From Geomonas azotofigens (GTDB lineage: Bacteria > Desulfobacterota > Desulfuromonadia > Geobacterales > Geobacteraceae), in the NCBI RefSeq assembly GCF_018919395.1, contig NZ_JAHLME010000003.1, forward strand, positions 496,001-560,000: 64,000 bases of DNA, in the 5' to 3' direction. The translations under genes were made by a program, and so were the position numbers. The notes beneath the pieces are model-generated. The model saw only the letters and a program-made list of their open reading frames with translations, had not been told where the DNA came from and did no database searches. Shown in pieces: positions 9,682 through 18,277 of the stretch (position 1 is its first letter; each line of letters starts with the position of its first letter).

Positions 9682-10374
9682 ATGAACGCTGTGCCTAAAG
9701 TACCCGCCAACGCAACCGCCCAGGATATCCTTCGTCTCGGCCTCGCAGCCGCGCAAGGGCCGGTCAAACTCGCCTGCTCCTTCTCGCTGGAGGACGTCGC
9801 CATCATCGAACTAGCCCAGGAAGCGGGCCTTGAGATCGGCGTCTTCGCGCTGGATACCGGCAGGCTCAACGAGGAAACCTACGAGGTGGCCGACGCCCTC
9901 ACCGAACGCTACCGGATCAAGATCGACTGGTATTTCCCCAAGCACGAGGCGGTCGAGCAGTTGGAGCGCGAGAAGGGGCTCTTCTCCTTCCGGGAATCCC
10001 TGGATAACCGTCACGAGTGCTGCCATATCCGCAAGGTGGAGCCGCTGGGGCGCGCGCTGCAGGGGCTGGCCGGCTGGGTCACCGGCATGCGCCGCGAGCA
10101 CAACGTCACCCGCACCGACTTGAAGGCGATCGAACTGGACCAGTTGAACGGCGGCATCCTGAAGCTCAACCCGCTGCTGGACTGGAACGAAGCGCAGCTC
10201 ACCGAATTCGTGGAACAGCGCCGCCTGCCCCAGAACCGCCTCTTGAAGCAGGGGTATCGCTCCATCGGCTGCGCCCCTTGTACCAGGGCCGTCCAGCCGG
10301 GCGAAGACGCCCGCGCCGGGCGGTGGTGGTGGGAGAACCCCGAGCACAAGGAGTGCGGTCTGCACCGCAGGTAA
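9682..10374 (+). CDS. cysH: assimilatory adenylylsulfate (APS) reductase
   Basis: 230 residues. The paired cysteines in ECCHIRKVEPL and the GCAPCTR motif together form the CC...CxxC set that binds a [4Fe-4S] cluster in APS-type reductases; PAPS-specific enzymes lack it. The C-terminal ECGLH carries the catalytic cysteine. The PP-loop-like start SFSLEDVAIIELA is also typical. It reduces APS to sulfite using thioredoxin or glutaredoxin. The lack of an APS kinase in the cluster fits direct use of APS. It is followed by cysD and cysN, so sulfate activation and reduction are co-encoded. Confidence 0.95.
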   Translation: MNAVPKVPANATAQDILRLGLAAAQGPVKLACSFSLEDVAIIELAQEAGLEIGVFALDTGRLNEETYEVADALTERYRIKIDWYFPKHEAVEQLEREKGLFSFRESLDNRHECCHIRKVEPLGRALQGLAGWVTGMRREHNVTRTDLKAIELDQLNGGILKLNPLLDWNEAQLTEFVEQRRLPQNRLLKQGYRSIGCAPCTRAVQPGEDARAGRWWWENPEHKECGLHRR

Positions 10375-10443
10375 CGGGGGAGAGGACGACGCGACCGGCG
10401 CTGTTGCAGCTCCGGCACACGAAGATCGATACGGGATAATGCC

Positions 10444-11349
10444 ATGAAGAAAAATCTGACCCATCTGCAGCAACTCGAAGCCGAAAGCATCCACATCATC
10501 CGCGAGGTGGTGGCCGAGTTCGACAACCCGGTGATGCTCTATTCCATCGGCAAGGACTCCGCGGTGATGCTGCACCTGGCCCGCAAGGCCTTCTACCCGG
10601 CTCCGCCGCCGTTTCCGCTGTTGCACGTCGACACCACCTGGAAGTTCCGCGACATGATCGAGTTCCGCGGCCGCATGGCCCAGGAGTCCGGCATGGAACT
10701 GCTGGTGCACGTGAACGAGGACGGGGTGAAAAAGGGGGTATCTCCCTTCACCCACGGCTCGGCGCTCTACACCGACGTCATGAAGACCGAAGGGCTCAAG
10801 CAGGCGCTCGACAAGTACAAGTTCGACGCGGCCTTCGGCGGCGCGCGCCGCGACGAGGAGAAATCCCGCGCCAAGGAGCGCATCTTCTCCTTCCGTAGCG
10901 CAAACCACCGCTGGGACCCGAAGAACCAGCGCCCCGAGCTCTGGAGCCTCTATAACACCCGCGTCAAGCCGGGTGAGAGCATCCGCGTCTTCCCGCTCTC
11001 CAACTGGACCGAGCTGGACATCTGGCAGTACATCCACCTGGAAGAGATCCCCATCGTCCCCCTGTACTACGCGGCGGTGCGCCCCGTGGTGGAGCGCGAC
11101 GGCATGCTGATCATGGTTGACGACGACCGGCTGGAACTGAAACCGGGCGAGCAGGTCGAGTACAAGTCGGTCCGCTTCCGCACCCTGGGCTGCTATCCGC
11201 TTACCGGCGCGGTCGAATCCGAGGCCGACACGCTTCCCGAGATCATCCAGGAAATGCTGCTCACCCGCACCTCCGAGCGCCAGGGGCGCCTGATCGACCA
11301 CGACCAGGCCGGTTCGATGGAGAAGAAGAAACAGGAAGGGTACTTCTAA
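10444..11349 (+). CDS. cysD: sulfate adenylyltransferase subunit 2 (ATP sulfurylase small subunit)
   Basis: 301 residues, the normal length. The start [22 protein letters not shown] and the PP-loop [13 protein letters not shown] are diagnostic, followed by [16 protein letters not shown] and the C-terminal [10 protein letters not shown]. It is an ATP pyrophosphatase-type catalytic subunit that makes APS from sulfate and ATP, driven by the CysN GTPase. Its stop at 11349 overlaps the cysN start by one base, typical of coupled subunits. Confidence 0.97.
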   Translation: MKKNLTHLQQLEAESIHIIREVVAEFDNPVMLYSIGKDSAVMLHLARKAFYPAPPPFPLLHVDTTWKFRDMIEFRGRMAQESGMELLVHVNEDGVKKGVSPFTHGSALYTDVMKTEGLKQALDKYKFDAAFGGARRDEEKSRAKERIFSFRSANHRWDPKNQRPELWSLYNTRVKPGESIRVFPLSNWTELDIWQYIHLEEIPIVPLYYAAVRPVVERDGMLIMVDDDRLELKPGEQVEYKSVRFRTLGCYPLTGAVESEADTLPEIIQEMLLTRTSERQGRLIDHDQAGSMEKKKQEGYF

Positions 11350-13001
11350 TGGCACATCAATCAGAACTGATCGAGAAAGATATCCTTGCCTACCTGAAGA
11401 GCCAGGAGGAGAAGTCGCTGCTCCGCTTTATCACCTGCGGCAGCGTGGACGACGGTAAGAGCACCCTGATCGGGCGCCTGTTATGGGATTCGAAGATGGT
11501 CTTCGAGGACCAGTTGGCGGCGCTCGAGGCGGACAGCAAGAAGGTGGGGACGCAAGGGGGTGCCATCGACTACGCGCTCCTTCTGGACGGGCTGCAGGCG
11601 GAAAGGGAGCAGGGAATCACCATCGACGTCGCCTACCGCTTCTTCTCCACCGACCGCAGGAAGTTCATCGTCGCCGACACCCCGGGGCACGAGCAGTACA
11701 CGAGGAACATGGTCACCGGTGCCTCGACCGCCAAGGTCGCCGTGATCCTGGTCGACGCGCGCAAGGGGCTTCTGACCCAGACCCGCCGCCACAGCTTCCT
11801 GGTTTCCCTGGTGGGGATCAAGCACATCGTCCTGGCCATCAACAAGATGGACCTGATCGGCTACGACCAGGAGAAGTTCAACGCCATCGAGGCCGATTAC
11901 CGCGAGTTCGCCGCGCCGCTGGGCTTCACCAGCATCACCGCGCTCCCTATTTCCGCGCTGAACGGCGACAACATCATCGAAAAGAGCAGCGAGACCCCGT
12001 GGTACCAGGGGCCGCCCCTGCTGAATTTCCTGGAGACGGTGCAGGTCGAGGACGATCGGGACGAGCAGCCCTTCCGCCTCCCGGTGCAGTGGGTCAACCG
12101 TCCCAACCTCGACTTCCGCGGCTTTTGCGGCACCGTCGCCTCCGGCACGGTTCGTCCTGGAGACGAGATCAGGGTAGCCTCCTCGGGGCAGACCAGCAAG
12201 GTCGCCCGGATCGTCACCTTCAATGGTGACCTGGAAGAGGCGGTGGCGGGGCAGGCGATCACGCTCACCCTGGAGGACGAGATCGACATCAGCCGCGGCG
12301 ACATGCTGACCCGTCCCGAGGCGCCGCCGCTCTACACCAGGCATCCCGAGGCGCACCTGGTCTGGATGCACGACGAGCCGCTGCAGCCCGGCCAGCTCTA
12401 CCTGGTGAAGACCGCCACCGGTGTCACGCCGGGCCGGGTGACCGCGGTGCAGTACGCGGTGGACGTCAACACCCTGGAGCAGAAGCAGGTGACCACGCTG
12501 GGACTGAACGAGATCGGTCTGGCCCGCATAGAGCTGGACCGCCCGGTTTCCTTCGATCCCTACGGCGCCAACCGCGATACCGGCAGTTTCATCCTCATCG
12601 ACCGGTTCACCAACGCGACCGTGGCGGCGGGCATGGTGCTGAACGCTCCCGACGAGTCGCAGCGGGCGCACCTTTCGGCAGGGGAAAGCAACCCGTGGGC
12701 CCCGAGGCTCATCACCCTCGACGCGGTGGCTGCGACCAACCTGAACCTGGTCGACCTGACCGAGGAGAAGGGGCTCTTCATCCTCGATCTCGCCCAGAGT
12801 ATCCACGACTACCTGGGCAAGGGGAACCGCATCCTGATCAGGCTGCGCGATCTCTCCCAGTTGGAGCCGGTAGCGCAGCTCGCCTACGACAACGAGCTCG
12901 CCTTCGAGTTCGACCGCAACGGCGACGGCGTCAGCATCCTGCTCTTCAAGCGCGGCACCACCCCCCTCAAGGGGTACGGCGACGACGGCACCGGCATCTA
13001 G
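11349..13001 (+). CDS. cysN: sulfate adenylyltransferase subunit 1 (GTPase), no fused APS kinase
   Basis: 550 residues. The P-loop is [10 protein letters not shown] (about 32-41), G3 is DTPGHEQY, G4 is NKMD and the effector region is [12 protein letters not shown], as in elongation-factor-like CysN. GTP hydrolysis drives APS synthesis by CysD. The usual CysN ending ([19 protein letters not shown], near 430) is followed by about 100 extra residues that do not look like APS kinase, since no P-loop is present; E. coli CysN is about 475. The extension contains [20 protein letters not shown] and may be a lineage-specific add-on. A strong terminator follows. Confidence 0.95.
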   Translation: MAHQSELIEKDILAYLKSQEEKSLLRFITCGSVDDGKSTLIGRLLWDSKMVFEDQLAALEADSKKVGTQGGAIDYALLLDGLQAEREQGITIDVAYRFFSTDRRKFIVADTPGHEQYTRNMVTGASTAKVAVILVDARKGLLTQTRRHSFLVSLVGIKHIVLAINKMDLIGYDQEKFNAIEADYREFAAPLGFTSITALPISALNGDNIIEKSSETPWYQGPPLLNFLETVQVEDDRDEQPFRLPVQWVNRPNLDFRGFCGTVASGTVRPGDEIRVASSGQTSKVARIVTFNGDLEEAVAGQAITLTLEDEIDISRGDMLTRPEAPPLYTRHPEAHLVWMHDEPLQPGQLYLVKTATGVTPGRVTAVQYAVDVNTLEQKQVTTLGLNEIGLARIELDRPVSFDPYGANRDTGSFILIDRFTNATVAAGMVLNAPDESQRAHLSAGESNPWAPRLITLDAVAATNLNLVDLTEEKGLFILDLAQSIHDYLGKGNRILIRLRDLSQLEPVAQLAYDNELAFEFDRNGDGVSILLFKRGTTPLKGYGDDGTGI

Positions 13002-13014
13002 CAACGCCAACGAA

Positions 13015-13056
13015 AAGGCCAAGGTCGGCAGTTACTGCCTCCTTGGCCTTTTTTTT
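13015..13056 (+). terminator. rho-independent terminator of cysHDN
   Basis: A perfect 10-bp stem AAGGCCAAGG/CCTTGGCCTT with a 16-base loop is followed by a run of eight T including the stem end. It begins 13 bases after the cysN stop. Confidence 0.9.
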
Positions 13057-13117
13057 ATTGGATCAGTCGGACGTTCGACCAGCTGCCGAACAGCGGCAAT
13101 TCTCCAGGAGGGCATCT

Positions 13118-13490
13118 ATGAATCCCATCTACCTCGACTACAACGCCACCACCCCGGTCGACCCGGCTGTCGTCGATGAGCTCCTTCCGTTTCTCACCAC
13201 ACACTTCGGCAACCCGTCCAGCAACCACCCGTACGGCAGGGCAGGGAAGGAGGAGGTGGAGCTGGCGCGGGGGAGGGTGGCGGCGGCGCTTGGCTGCACC
13301 CCCAACGAGGTGATCTTCACCAGCGGCGGCACCGAATCCGACAACCAGGCCCTGATCGGTACCGCCTTCTCCAACCGTGAGCGCGGCAACCACATCATCA
13401 CCTCGGCGGTGGAACACCCCGCCGTGCTCAAGCCGCTCAACTGGCTGGAGGAGCAGGGCTTCACCGTCACCTACCTAGATCCGCGCCTCG
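13118..13490 (+). pseudogene. truncated cysteine desulfurase (NifS/IscS-like)
   Basis: After a good AGGAGG site, the frame reads MNPIYLDYNATTPVDPAV and FTSGGTESDNQAL, which are diagnostic of the class V aminotransferase fold of cysteine desulfurases. Homology stops after about 124 residues (GFTVTYLD). The frame then continues into sequence antisense to the convergent DinB gene. The PLP-binding lysine region and the catalytic cysteine loop of the normal protein of about 380-400 residues are missing and are not found in other frames nearby. It therefore cannot be an active desulfurase. It probably arose by a deletion between the sulfur cluster and the DinB gene. Confidence 0.85.
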
Positions 13491-13558
13491 TGACGGCTGT
13501 GCCCGTGCTTCGCAGTCGCTCGCATCAAAAACAGCCGGGCATCGCGCCGAACCACCCT

Positions 13559-14047
13559 TTACAGTCTGGTGAGATAGGCGTCCCTGGTGAGCCAGAGTTC
13601 TTCCATCCGGTACATGTGCCAGTGGTCGTGCATGAGGATGTGCCTGGTCAGGATGTACAGGGAGTACGCCTCGTATTCTGGATGGGTCCCCGTTCTGCGC
13701 CACGTTTTCTCGTCCAGCCCTTTCAGCAGTTCCAACTGCCTCATCCGATACGTCCTGAACCGCTCCAAAGCTGTTGTCATCTCCAACCGCGCCGGAGTGT
13801 CCGGTTCCTCTTCCCCCTGGCCCGGAAGGTACGGGATGAACTCGGGGTGCACTTCCTTCAGGAAACGCCCGATTCTCTGTAGCAGCATGGGCTGCACCGC
13901 TGCCAGGTGGCTCACATGCTCGGCTATGGTCCAGAACCCGTCACCCCTCCGTAGCTCCAGTTTCTCCTCCGGAATGCTCTCCACGAATCGGGACAGGATG
14001 CTCGGCGCCCTTTTTAGGCAATCGAGCAGATCGGGGATGTCACGCAT
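13559..14047 (-). CDS. DinB-family protein
   Basis: 162 residues forming a four-helix-bundle DinB-like domain. Likely metal-ligand histidines are seen in WTIAEHVSHLAAVQ and in the late helix RHILMHDHWHMYRMEEL, matching the three-histidine pattern of DinB/YfiT proteins. Members are metal-dependent thiol or hydrolase enzymes or are uncharacterised; the partner is unknown here. A GGAGG site lies six bases before the ATG. The gene converges on the truncated cysteine desulfurase, and the join between them looks like a deletion scar. Confidence 0.85.
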   Translation of the reverse strand: MRDIPDLLDCLKRAPSILSRFVESIPEEKLELRRGDGFWTIAEHVSHLAAVQPMLLQRIGRFLKEVHPEFIPYLPGQGEEEPDTPARLEMTTALERFRTYRMRQLELLKGLDEKTWRRTGTHPEYEAYSLYILTRHILMHDHWHMYRMEELWLTRDAYLTRL

Positions 14048-14114
14048 TGCTGCCTCCTTTTTCTACGGTTTGATATCGCGTGCCGTACTGCGTGCTGTTT
14101 CCGCGCCTAAAACA

Positions 14115-14143
14115 TTGACTTTGACTTGGAAAGGTACTAGATA
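14115..14143 (+). promoter_or_regulatory. sigma-70-like promoter for the triheme cytochrome
   Basis: TTGACT (14115-14120), a 17-bp spacer and TAGATA (14138-14143) lie about 50 bases before the cytochrome ATG. Confidence 0.6.
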
Positions 14144-14193
14144 GTGTCGCTGTGAGCAACTGTGTTGTGCATTGAACGATCAAGGAGAATGCG

Positions 14194-14484
14194 ATGAAAT
14201 GGATTGTTATGACGGCTGTGTTTGCCGCCCTGACAGGAGTTGCCTGCGCCGGCGTTAACGACCAAATGGAGTTTCGCAACAAGAAGGGTACCGTCTTCTT
14301 CTCACACAAGAAGCACGAAAAGCTGGCCTACATGGACTGCGGCGTCTGTCATGAAAACGAGGTCGGTGCCATCAGGACCTTCGGCAAGGCCTACGCCCAC
14401 CGGGTCTGCATCGGCTGCCACCAACCCGAGGCCGGCAAGATGGAAGGGCCGATCACCTGCGAAGGGTGTCACCAGACCTCCTGA
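14194..14484 (+). CDS. periplasmic triheme c7-type cytochrome
   Basis: 96 residues. A signal peptide (about 1-20, ending near VACA) is followed by FFSHKKHEKLAYMDC, where the two histidines are typical distal heme ligands. Three CxxCH sites follow: CGVCH, CIGCH and CEGCH. This is the heme count and size of the PpcA-like c7 family of Geobacter, which carries electrons across the periplasm to extracellular acceptors. The heme spacing is tighter than in PpcA, so it is a relative rather than an ortholog. AAGGAG lies seven bases upstream of the ATG, and the gene has its own promoter and terminator. Confidence 0.92.
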   Translation: MKWIVMTAVFAALTGVACAGVNDQMEFRNKKGTVFFSHKKHEKLAYMDCGVCHENEVGAIRTFGKAYAHRVCIGCHQPEAGKMEGPITCEGCHQTS

Positions 14485-14499
14485 ATCCTGCAGTAAACC

Positions 14500-14527
14500 A
14501 AAAAGGATCGAATTGATCTTTTTTGTA
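14500..14527 (+). terminator. terminator after the triheme cytochrome
   Basis: AAAAAGGATC pairs with GATCTTTTTT around a five-base loop, ending in a T run. It begins 16 bases after the cytochrome stop. Confidence 0.7.
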
Positions 14528-14557
14528 TTGACTTGTAACGCCGCGTCGGTGTATGAA
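14528..14557 (+). promoter_or_regulatory. promoter of the small peptide/hairpin transcript
   Basis: TTGACT (14528-14533), an 18-bp spacer and TATGAA (14552-14557). It lies just after the cytochrome terminator, so it would start an independent transcript. Confidence 0.55.
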
Positions 14558-14587
14558 TAGATAACTTCTATTTCGGGAAAGGAGATC

Positions 14588-14656
14588 ATGGCAATGTGGA
14601 CCTCTAAGTTTGCTATTCGCCCTGTATCGCACTGCAAAGAAGGTTGCAGTATTTAG
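14588..14656 (+). CDS. 22-residue peptide ORF, unknown
   Basis: ATG at 14588 follows GGAAAGGAG by a few bases, which is a very good ribosome site. The peptide has 22 residues, starts MAMWTSKFAIRPV and ends HCKEGCSI, with two cysteines four apart. The stop TAG overlaps the base of the second hairpin and the first hairpin lies within the last codons. The peptide has no signal sequence or membrane segment. It might be a leader peptide, a modified-peptide precursor or a small regulator; no modification enzyme is adjacent. It is below normal gene-calling limits. Confidence 0.45.
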   Translation: MAMWTSKFAIRPVSHCKEGCSI

Positions 14657-14688
14657 CCCGTCTTTAGCGAGACGGGCGTCCCTTAACC

Positions 14689-14722
14689 AAAAAGCCCCGG
14701 CAGCGATGCCGGGGCTTTTTTT
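14689..14722. terminator. bidirectional rho-independent terminator
   Basis: AAAAAGCCCCGGC pairs with GCCGGGGCTTTTT around AGCGAT, with T runs in both directions. It ends the small transcript on the plus strand and the yeiH gene on the minus strand. Confidence 0.9.
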
Positions 14723-14743
14723 GTTTGCGCTCCAGGTAACGCG

Positions 14744-15676
14744 TCACGCGATCCCGATCGCCAACAACGCGGCCAGGGTTACGCCGCTTACCGTGAGCCA
14801 GAGCGTCACACCTTGCAGCATCGGACGCAATCCCACTCTCCTGAACACTTCCCTGCTCAACCCCAGTCCCACGAGGAACAGCGCAATCTTCAGGCAATGG
14901 GTGGCCAAAAACGCGACCTGGTCCCACCGGGTCGCATATGCCGGTAGAGCGCTCCTGAGGGTCGCCGCAACAAGAAAGCCGATTATGAACAGGGGGATGC
15001 TGAACCTCTCCCTCGATCCTCTCAACAGCGCGAAGCCAAGGACGACCGGCGTGATCCAGATGGCGCGGGTCAGTTTGACGGTGGTACCGATCTTCAAGGC
15101 TTCGGCTCCGTAGGCGGAGGCGGCACCGACAACGCTGCTGGTGTCGTGGATGGCGAGGCCGGCCCAGGTGCCGAAGACGTCCTGCGGGAGGTCGAGCAGG
15201 CGTCCGACGAGAGGGAAAACGAGCAAAGCGACAGCATTGAGGGTGAAGACGGTACCAAGGGCGACCGCCGTCTCGTCGTCCCCGGCGTCCAGGACCGGGG
15301 CCATCGCTGCTATCGCACTGCCGCCGCAGATGGCCGTTCCCGCGGAAATGAGCATCGAGGTGTTGCGGTCGGTGCCAACCAGCTTACCCAGCAGATACCC
15401 CGCGCTGAGGGTACAGCCGATCCCGACGATGGTGTAAAGCAGGCTTTCCTTCCCTGTCCGCAGTACTTCCCCTATCTCCAGTCCGAAGCCAAGCCCCACC
15501 ACGGAAAACTGCAGGGTGATCCTGCTCAACCGTGCCGTGCGCTGCAGCCACGGGTTCCCGAAGGTCAGGGCATAGGCTATCCCCAGCGCGAGGGCGAGCC
15601 CTGTACCACTCCATGGTGTGGCGGCCGCCACCAGGAACAATCCCAAAACAATTTTCCGAATATCTACTCTCTGCAT
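14744..15676 (-). CDS. yeiH: YeiH/UPF0324 family putative sulfate exporter
   Basis: 310 residues with about ten membrane segments. The conserved motifs of the YeiH/PSE family are visible: ISAGTAICGGSAIAAMAP (about 112-129) and the AIHDTSSVVGAASAYG segment (about 195-210). Family members are proposed to export sulfate or related sulfonates, for example during taurine or cysteate use. A GGGAGGGG site precedes the ATG. The divergent LysR gene is a frequent partner of this family and probably controls it. The sulfur theme links it to the cysHDN cluster upstream. Confidence 0.88.
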   Translation of the reverse strand: MQRVDIRKIVLGLFLVAAATPWSGTGLALALGIAYALTFGNPWLQRTARLSRITLQFSVVGLGFGLEIGEVLRTGKESLLYTIVGIGCTLSAGYLLGKLVGTDRNTSMLISAGTAICGGSAIAAMAPVLDAGDDETAVALGTVFTLNAVALLVFPLVGRLLDLPQDVFGTWAGLAIHDTSSVVGAASAYGAEALKIGTTVKLTRAIWITPVVLGFALLRGSRERFSIPLFIIGFLVAATLRSALPAYATRWDQVAFLATHCLKIALFLVGLGLSREVFRRVGLRPMLQGVTLWLTVSGVTLAALLAIGIA

Positions 15677-15788
15677 TTTCCCCTCCCATATGTGGAAATC
15701 ATGCTCGGAGCATATCCCTCTTGCTATATAAATAAAAATTCGTAATATAAATTTTCAGCATCAATATGATTTATGTATTGGGGGCACT

Positions 15789-16679
15789 GTGGCAATAACG
15801 CTGAGGCAGTTGGAGATCTTCGAGAAGGTTGCGGTCTGCGGGCAGGTGACCCAAGCGAGCAGTCAGCTGCTGTTAACCCAGTCGGCCGTCAGCATGGCGC
15901 TCGCTGAACTGGAGCGGTTGGCGGGGGCACCCCTCTTCGAGCGCTCGGGGCGGCGGCTCTTTTTGAACGACCGCGGGCGACAGTTGCTCCCCGAGGCCCG
16001 GGAGGTGCTGGCAAGGGTCCACAGGATAGAGCAGTTCCTGGAGGAATCGATCGGGACGCCGGTGGGCTCGTTGGTGGTAGGTGCGAGCACCACGATCGGC
16101 AATTACCTGCTCCCTGCCATGGTGGGGCAGTTTTCCCGCCTATACCCCGGTGCCAGGCCTCATTTGCAGGTGGGTAACGCGCTGCAGATCGAGCAGGGGG
16201 TCGAGGCGGGCGAACTGGACCTTGGCATCATCGAGGGACTGCAGCACCTCCCGTCCCTGCTTGCCACCCCTTGGAGGCGCGATGAATTGGTGCTGATCGT
16301 GGGGAAGGATCACCCCTGGGCATCGCAGGGGCGAGCAACGCCGGACATGCTCAAGGACGCGGCCTGGATCATGAGGGAAAAGGGGTCCGGAACCCGGGAG
16401 ATTTTCGAGACTGCCATGGAGAGGGCAGGGGTAAGTTACGCGGTGGCTCTCGAGTTGGGGCACACTGAGGCGATCAAGAAGGCCGTGGAGGCCGGGCTAG
16501 GGGTGGGATGTATTTCGCGCATGGCCGTGCAACGTGAGCTCGAACAGGGGTGGCTGTACGAGGTGGAGAATCCGGTCGACATGCAGCGGACCCTGTTGAT
16601 CGTAACCAGGAAAAACGACTATCGCAGCGCCTTGTTCAAAGCGTTCCTGGACCTGCTGGAAACCAAAAAGGAGCTCTAG
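15789..16679 (+). CDS. LysR-type transcriptional regulator, CysL/YeiE-like
   Basis: 296 residues. The N-terminal winged helix starts ITLRQLEIFEKVAVCGQVTQ and continues with QSAVSMALAELERLAG. The C-terminal effector domain (about 90-290) begins with VGASTTIGNYLLPAMVGQF, a signature of the CysL/YeiE branch. The start is GTG at 15789. It is divergent from yeiH with a 112-base AT-rich gap, the usual place for the shared operator. It probably senses a sulfur metabolite and controls yeiH and itself; this is inferred from context. Confidence 0.9.
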   Translation: MAITLRQLEIFEKVAVCGQVTQASSQLLLTQSAVSMALAELERLAGAPLFERSGRRLFLNDRGRQLLPEAREVLARVHRIEQFLEESIGTPVGSLVVGASTTIGNYLLPAMVGQFSRLYPGARPHLQVGNALQIEQGVEAGELDLGIIEGLQHLPSLLATPWRRDELVLIVGKDHPWASQGRATPDMLKDAAWIMREKGSGTREIFETAMERAGVSYAVALELGHTEAIKKAVEAGLGVGCISRMAVQRELEQGWLYEVENPVDMQRTLLIVTRKNDYRSALFKAFLDLLETKKEL

Positions 16680-16692
16680 AAGTCAAAACACG

Positions 16693-16732
16693 GCGCCGGT
16701 CCCGGTCCAGCTGCACCGGGATTGCCGGCGCG
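16693..16732. repeat. imperfect hairpin between convergent genes
   Basis: CGCCGG-TCCCGGT pairs with ACCGGGA-CCGGCG. No clear T run follows, so its action as a terminator for the LysR and kinase genes is only possible. Confidence 0.35.
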
Positions 16733-16758
16733 AGCCAACGCTGCTGCCACCGGACCTT

Positions 16759-18276
16759 TCAAGGCAGGGAAAAATAGAACGTGGCGCCCTTGCCCGGTTC
16801 GCCTTCGGCCCAAACCTCGCCTCCGTGCCGCTTGATAATCCTCTCCACCGTCGCGAGCCCGATACCGAAGCCTCCCGTCCGTTGTGCTCCCGGCAGGCGC
16901 CGGAAAGGGACGAAAATCTCCTTGGTCTGCGCCATGTCGAAGCCGATGCCGTTGTCCCTGACGTAGAATACGCTCCGCCCCTCACGCCGGGTGCAGCCGA
17001 ACTCGATGGCCGTCTCCTCTCGACCCGCCGTGTATTTCCAGGCGTTGCCCAGCAGGTTCGAAAGAACGGCCCTGAGCAACTGGCTGTCCCCCTGGGCTGA
17101 CTGACCCGGCGCGATCGTGAAGATCGCCTGCCGCTGCGGATCCGACCGCCCCAGCTCGGCCGCTATCTCCTCCGCTTCCCGGCTGAGGTCCACCGTTTCC
17201 TGCCTTGGTTCCGCGTGCGCCATTTCCGCGAATTCGAGCAGGGCGTTGACCAGCTTGTTCATCTTCACCGTTCCCTCGTAGGCCTTTTGCAGGAAGTCGC
17301 GGCAATCGTCGCTGAGCAGGTTCCCGCAGGTCATGCTGACGGCCTGGCAGTAGCCGCTGATCAGGTTCAAGGGCTGGCGCAGGTCGTGGGCAACCGTGTA
17401 GTTGAACGCGGTGAGGTCGCGGTTGGCGCTCTCCAACTCCTCCGCCCTCGCCGACAGGGCGCGGTTCAGATCGGCGATCTTTCCCTCCAGGAGCTTTCGC
17501 TCCGTTATGTCGTCGACGATGGCAACCATGAAGACGTCCTCGCCGGAGCGGTCCCGCACCATGGAGACGGTCAGCGAGGCCCAGACGATGGCATCGTCAT
17601 GCACGTAGCGCTTTTCCAGGGAGTAGCTCCGCTGCTTTCCTTCCAGCAGACCCTCGTGGTGCGTGCGGCACACCGGCAGGTCGTCGGGGTGGGTGAAGTC
17701 GTAGATGGTGACCGGGACGCTGCCGCTCTTGCACCCCGCTATGTCGCAGTACTTGTCGTTGATGCGCAGGAAGGTGCCGTCCAGTGCGACGTGTCCAACC
17801 CCGACGGCGGCCTGGTCGAAGGTGGCCTGGAGGCGCTGCTCGCTTATTCGCAGCAGCTCGTTTTGCTCGCTGAAGCGGTGCTTCAACTCCCTCACCTTGA
17901 TGATCCTGGTGAGCGCCGTTTGCAGTTTCGAGAAGTTGACCGGCTTGAAGACGTAGTTGCTGAAGCCGAGTTCGATGGCGCGCACCAGGAAGCTGGTGTC
18001 GCTGTAGGCGCTGACCGCTATCAGGTCGACATCCGGGTCCATGTCCCTGATGTGACCGGCCATGGTGAGGCCGTCCATGACGGGCATCCGGATGTCCGTC
18101 ACCACGACCTGCGGCCGGTGCTCCTTGAACAGGGTGAGTCCTTCGCCTCCGTTTGCCGCAATGATGATCTTGAGGTGCGGGTGCTCCTCGGTCAGCAGGT
18201 TCCCGATCAGATCCCTGGCCTCGGCCTCGTCTTCCACATACAGGATGCTCGTTACCCGTTCTCTGGCAGTTGGCAT
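16759..18276 (-). CDS. response-regulator/PAS/histidine kinase hybrid
   Basis: 505 residues from ATG 18276, chosen because it lies one base after the stop of the upstream kinase and has GAGG before it; an ATG at 18309 would overlap that gene. Order: REC domain (about 10-125) with phospho-accepting Asp in VTDIRMPVMDG and conserved KPVNF; a coiled linker; PAS (about 155-270); HisKA with VAHDLRQPLNLISG; HATPase with NLLGNAWKYT, DNGIGFD and GFGIGLATV. The N-terminal receiver makes it a likely recipient of phosphate from the 812-residue kinase next door, acting as the second step of a relay. No DNA-binding output domain is present. Confidence 0.92.
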   Translation of the reverse strand: MPTARERVTSILYVEDEAEARDLIGNLLTEEHPHLKIIIAANGGEGLTLFKEHRPQVVVTDIRMPVMDGLTMAGHIRDMDPDVDLIAVSAYSDTSFLVRAIELGFSNYVFKPVNFSKLQTALTRIIKVRELKHRFSEQNELLRISEQRLQATFDQAAVGVGHVALDGTFLRINDKYCDIAGCKSGSVPVTIYDFTHPDDLPVCRTHHEGLLEGKQRSYSLEKRYVHDDAIVWASLTVSMVRDRSGEDVFMVAIVDDITERKLLEGKIADLNRALSARAEELESANRDLTAFNYTVAHDLRQPLNLISGYCQAVSMTCGNLLSDDCRDFLQKAYEGTVKMNKLVNALLEFAEMAHAEPRQETVDLSREAEEIAAELGRSDPQRQAIFTIAPGQSAQGDSQLLRAVLSNLLGNAWKYTAGREETAIEFGCTRREGRSVFYVRDNGIGFDMAQTKEIFVPFRRLPGAQRTGGFGIGLATVERIIKRHGGEVWAEGEPGKGATFYFSLP

Positions 18277-18277
18277 G

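Larger units (their letters stand above)
14564..14724 (+). ncRNA. candidate small structured transcript with three hairpins
   Basis: Three stems follow one another. ACTGCAA/TTGCAGT (14631-14650) has a six-base loop. GCCCGTC/GACGGGC (14656-14677) has an eight-base loop. The third is the strong terminator at 14689-14722. With the promoter at 14528, the predicted RNA is about 160 bases. It could be a regulatory RNA, the mRNA of the 22-codon ORF inside it, or both. It does not match GEMM, 6S or other folds I know. The start at 14564 is a guess from the -10 box. Confidence 0.45.

Noticed and set aside
12695-13882. Single 395-residue ORF spanning the end of cysN, the terminator and the NifS-like start
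   Set aside because: It reads cysN in the wrong frame and crosses a terminator. Only the part from 13118 has homology.
14631-14722. Cyclic dinucleotide (GEMM) riboswitch near the triheme cytochrome
   Set aside because: The stems do not carry the GEMM consensus (tetraloop receptor, conserved A-rich core) and the element lies after, not before, the cytochrome gene.
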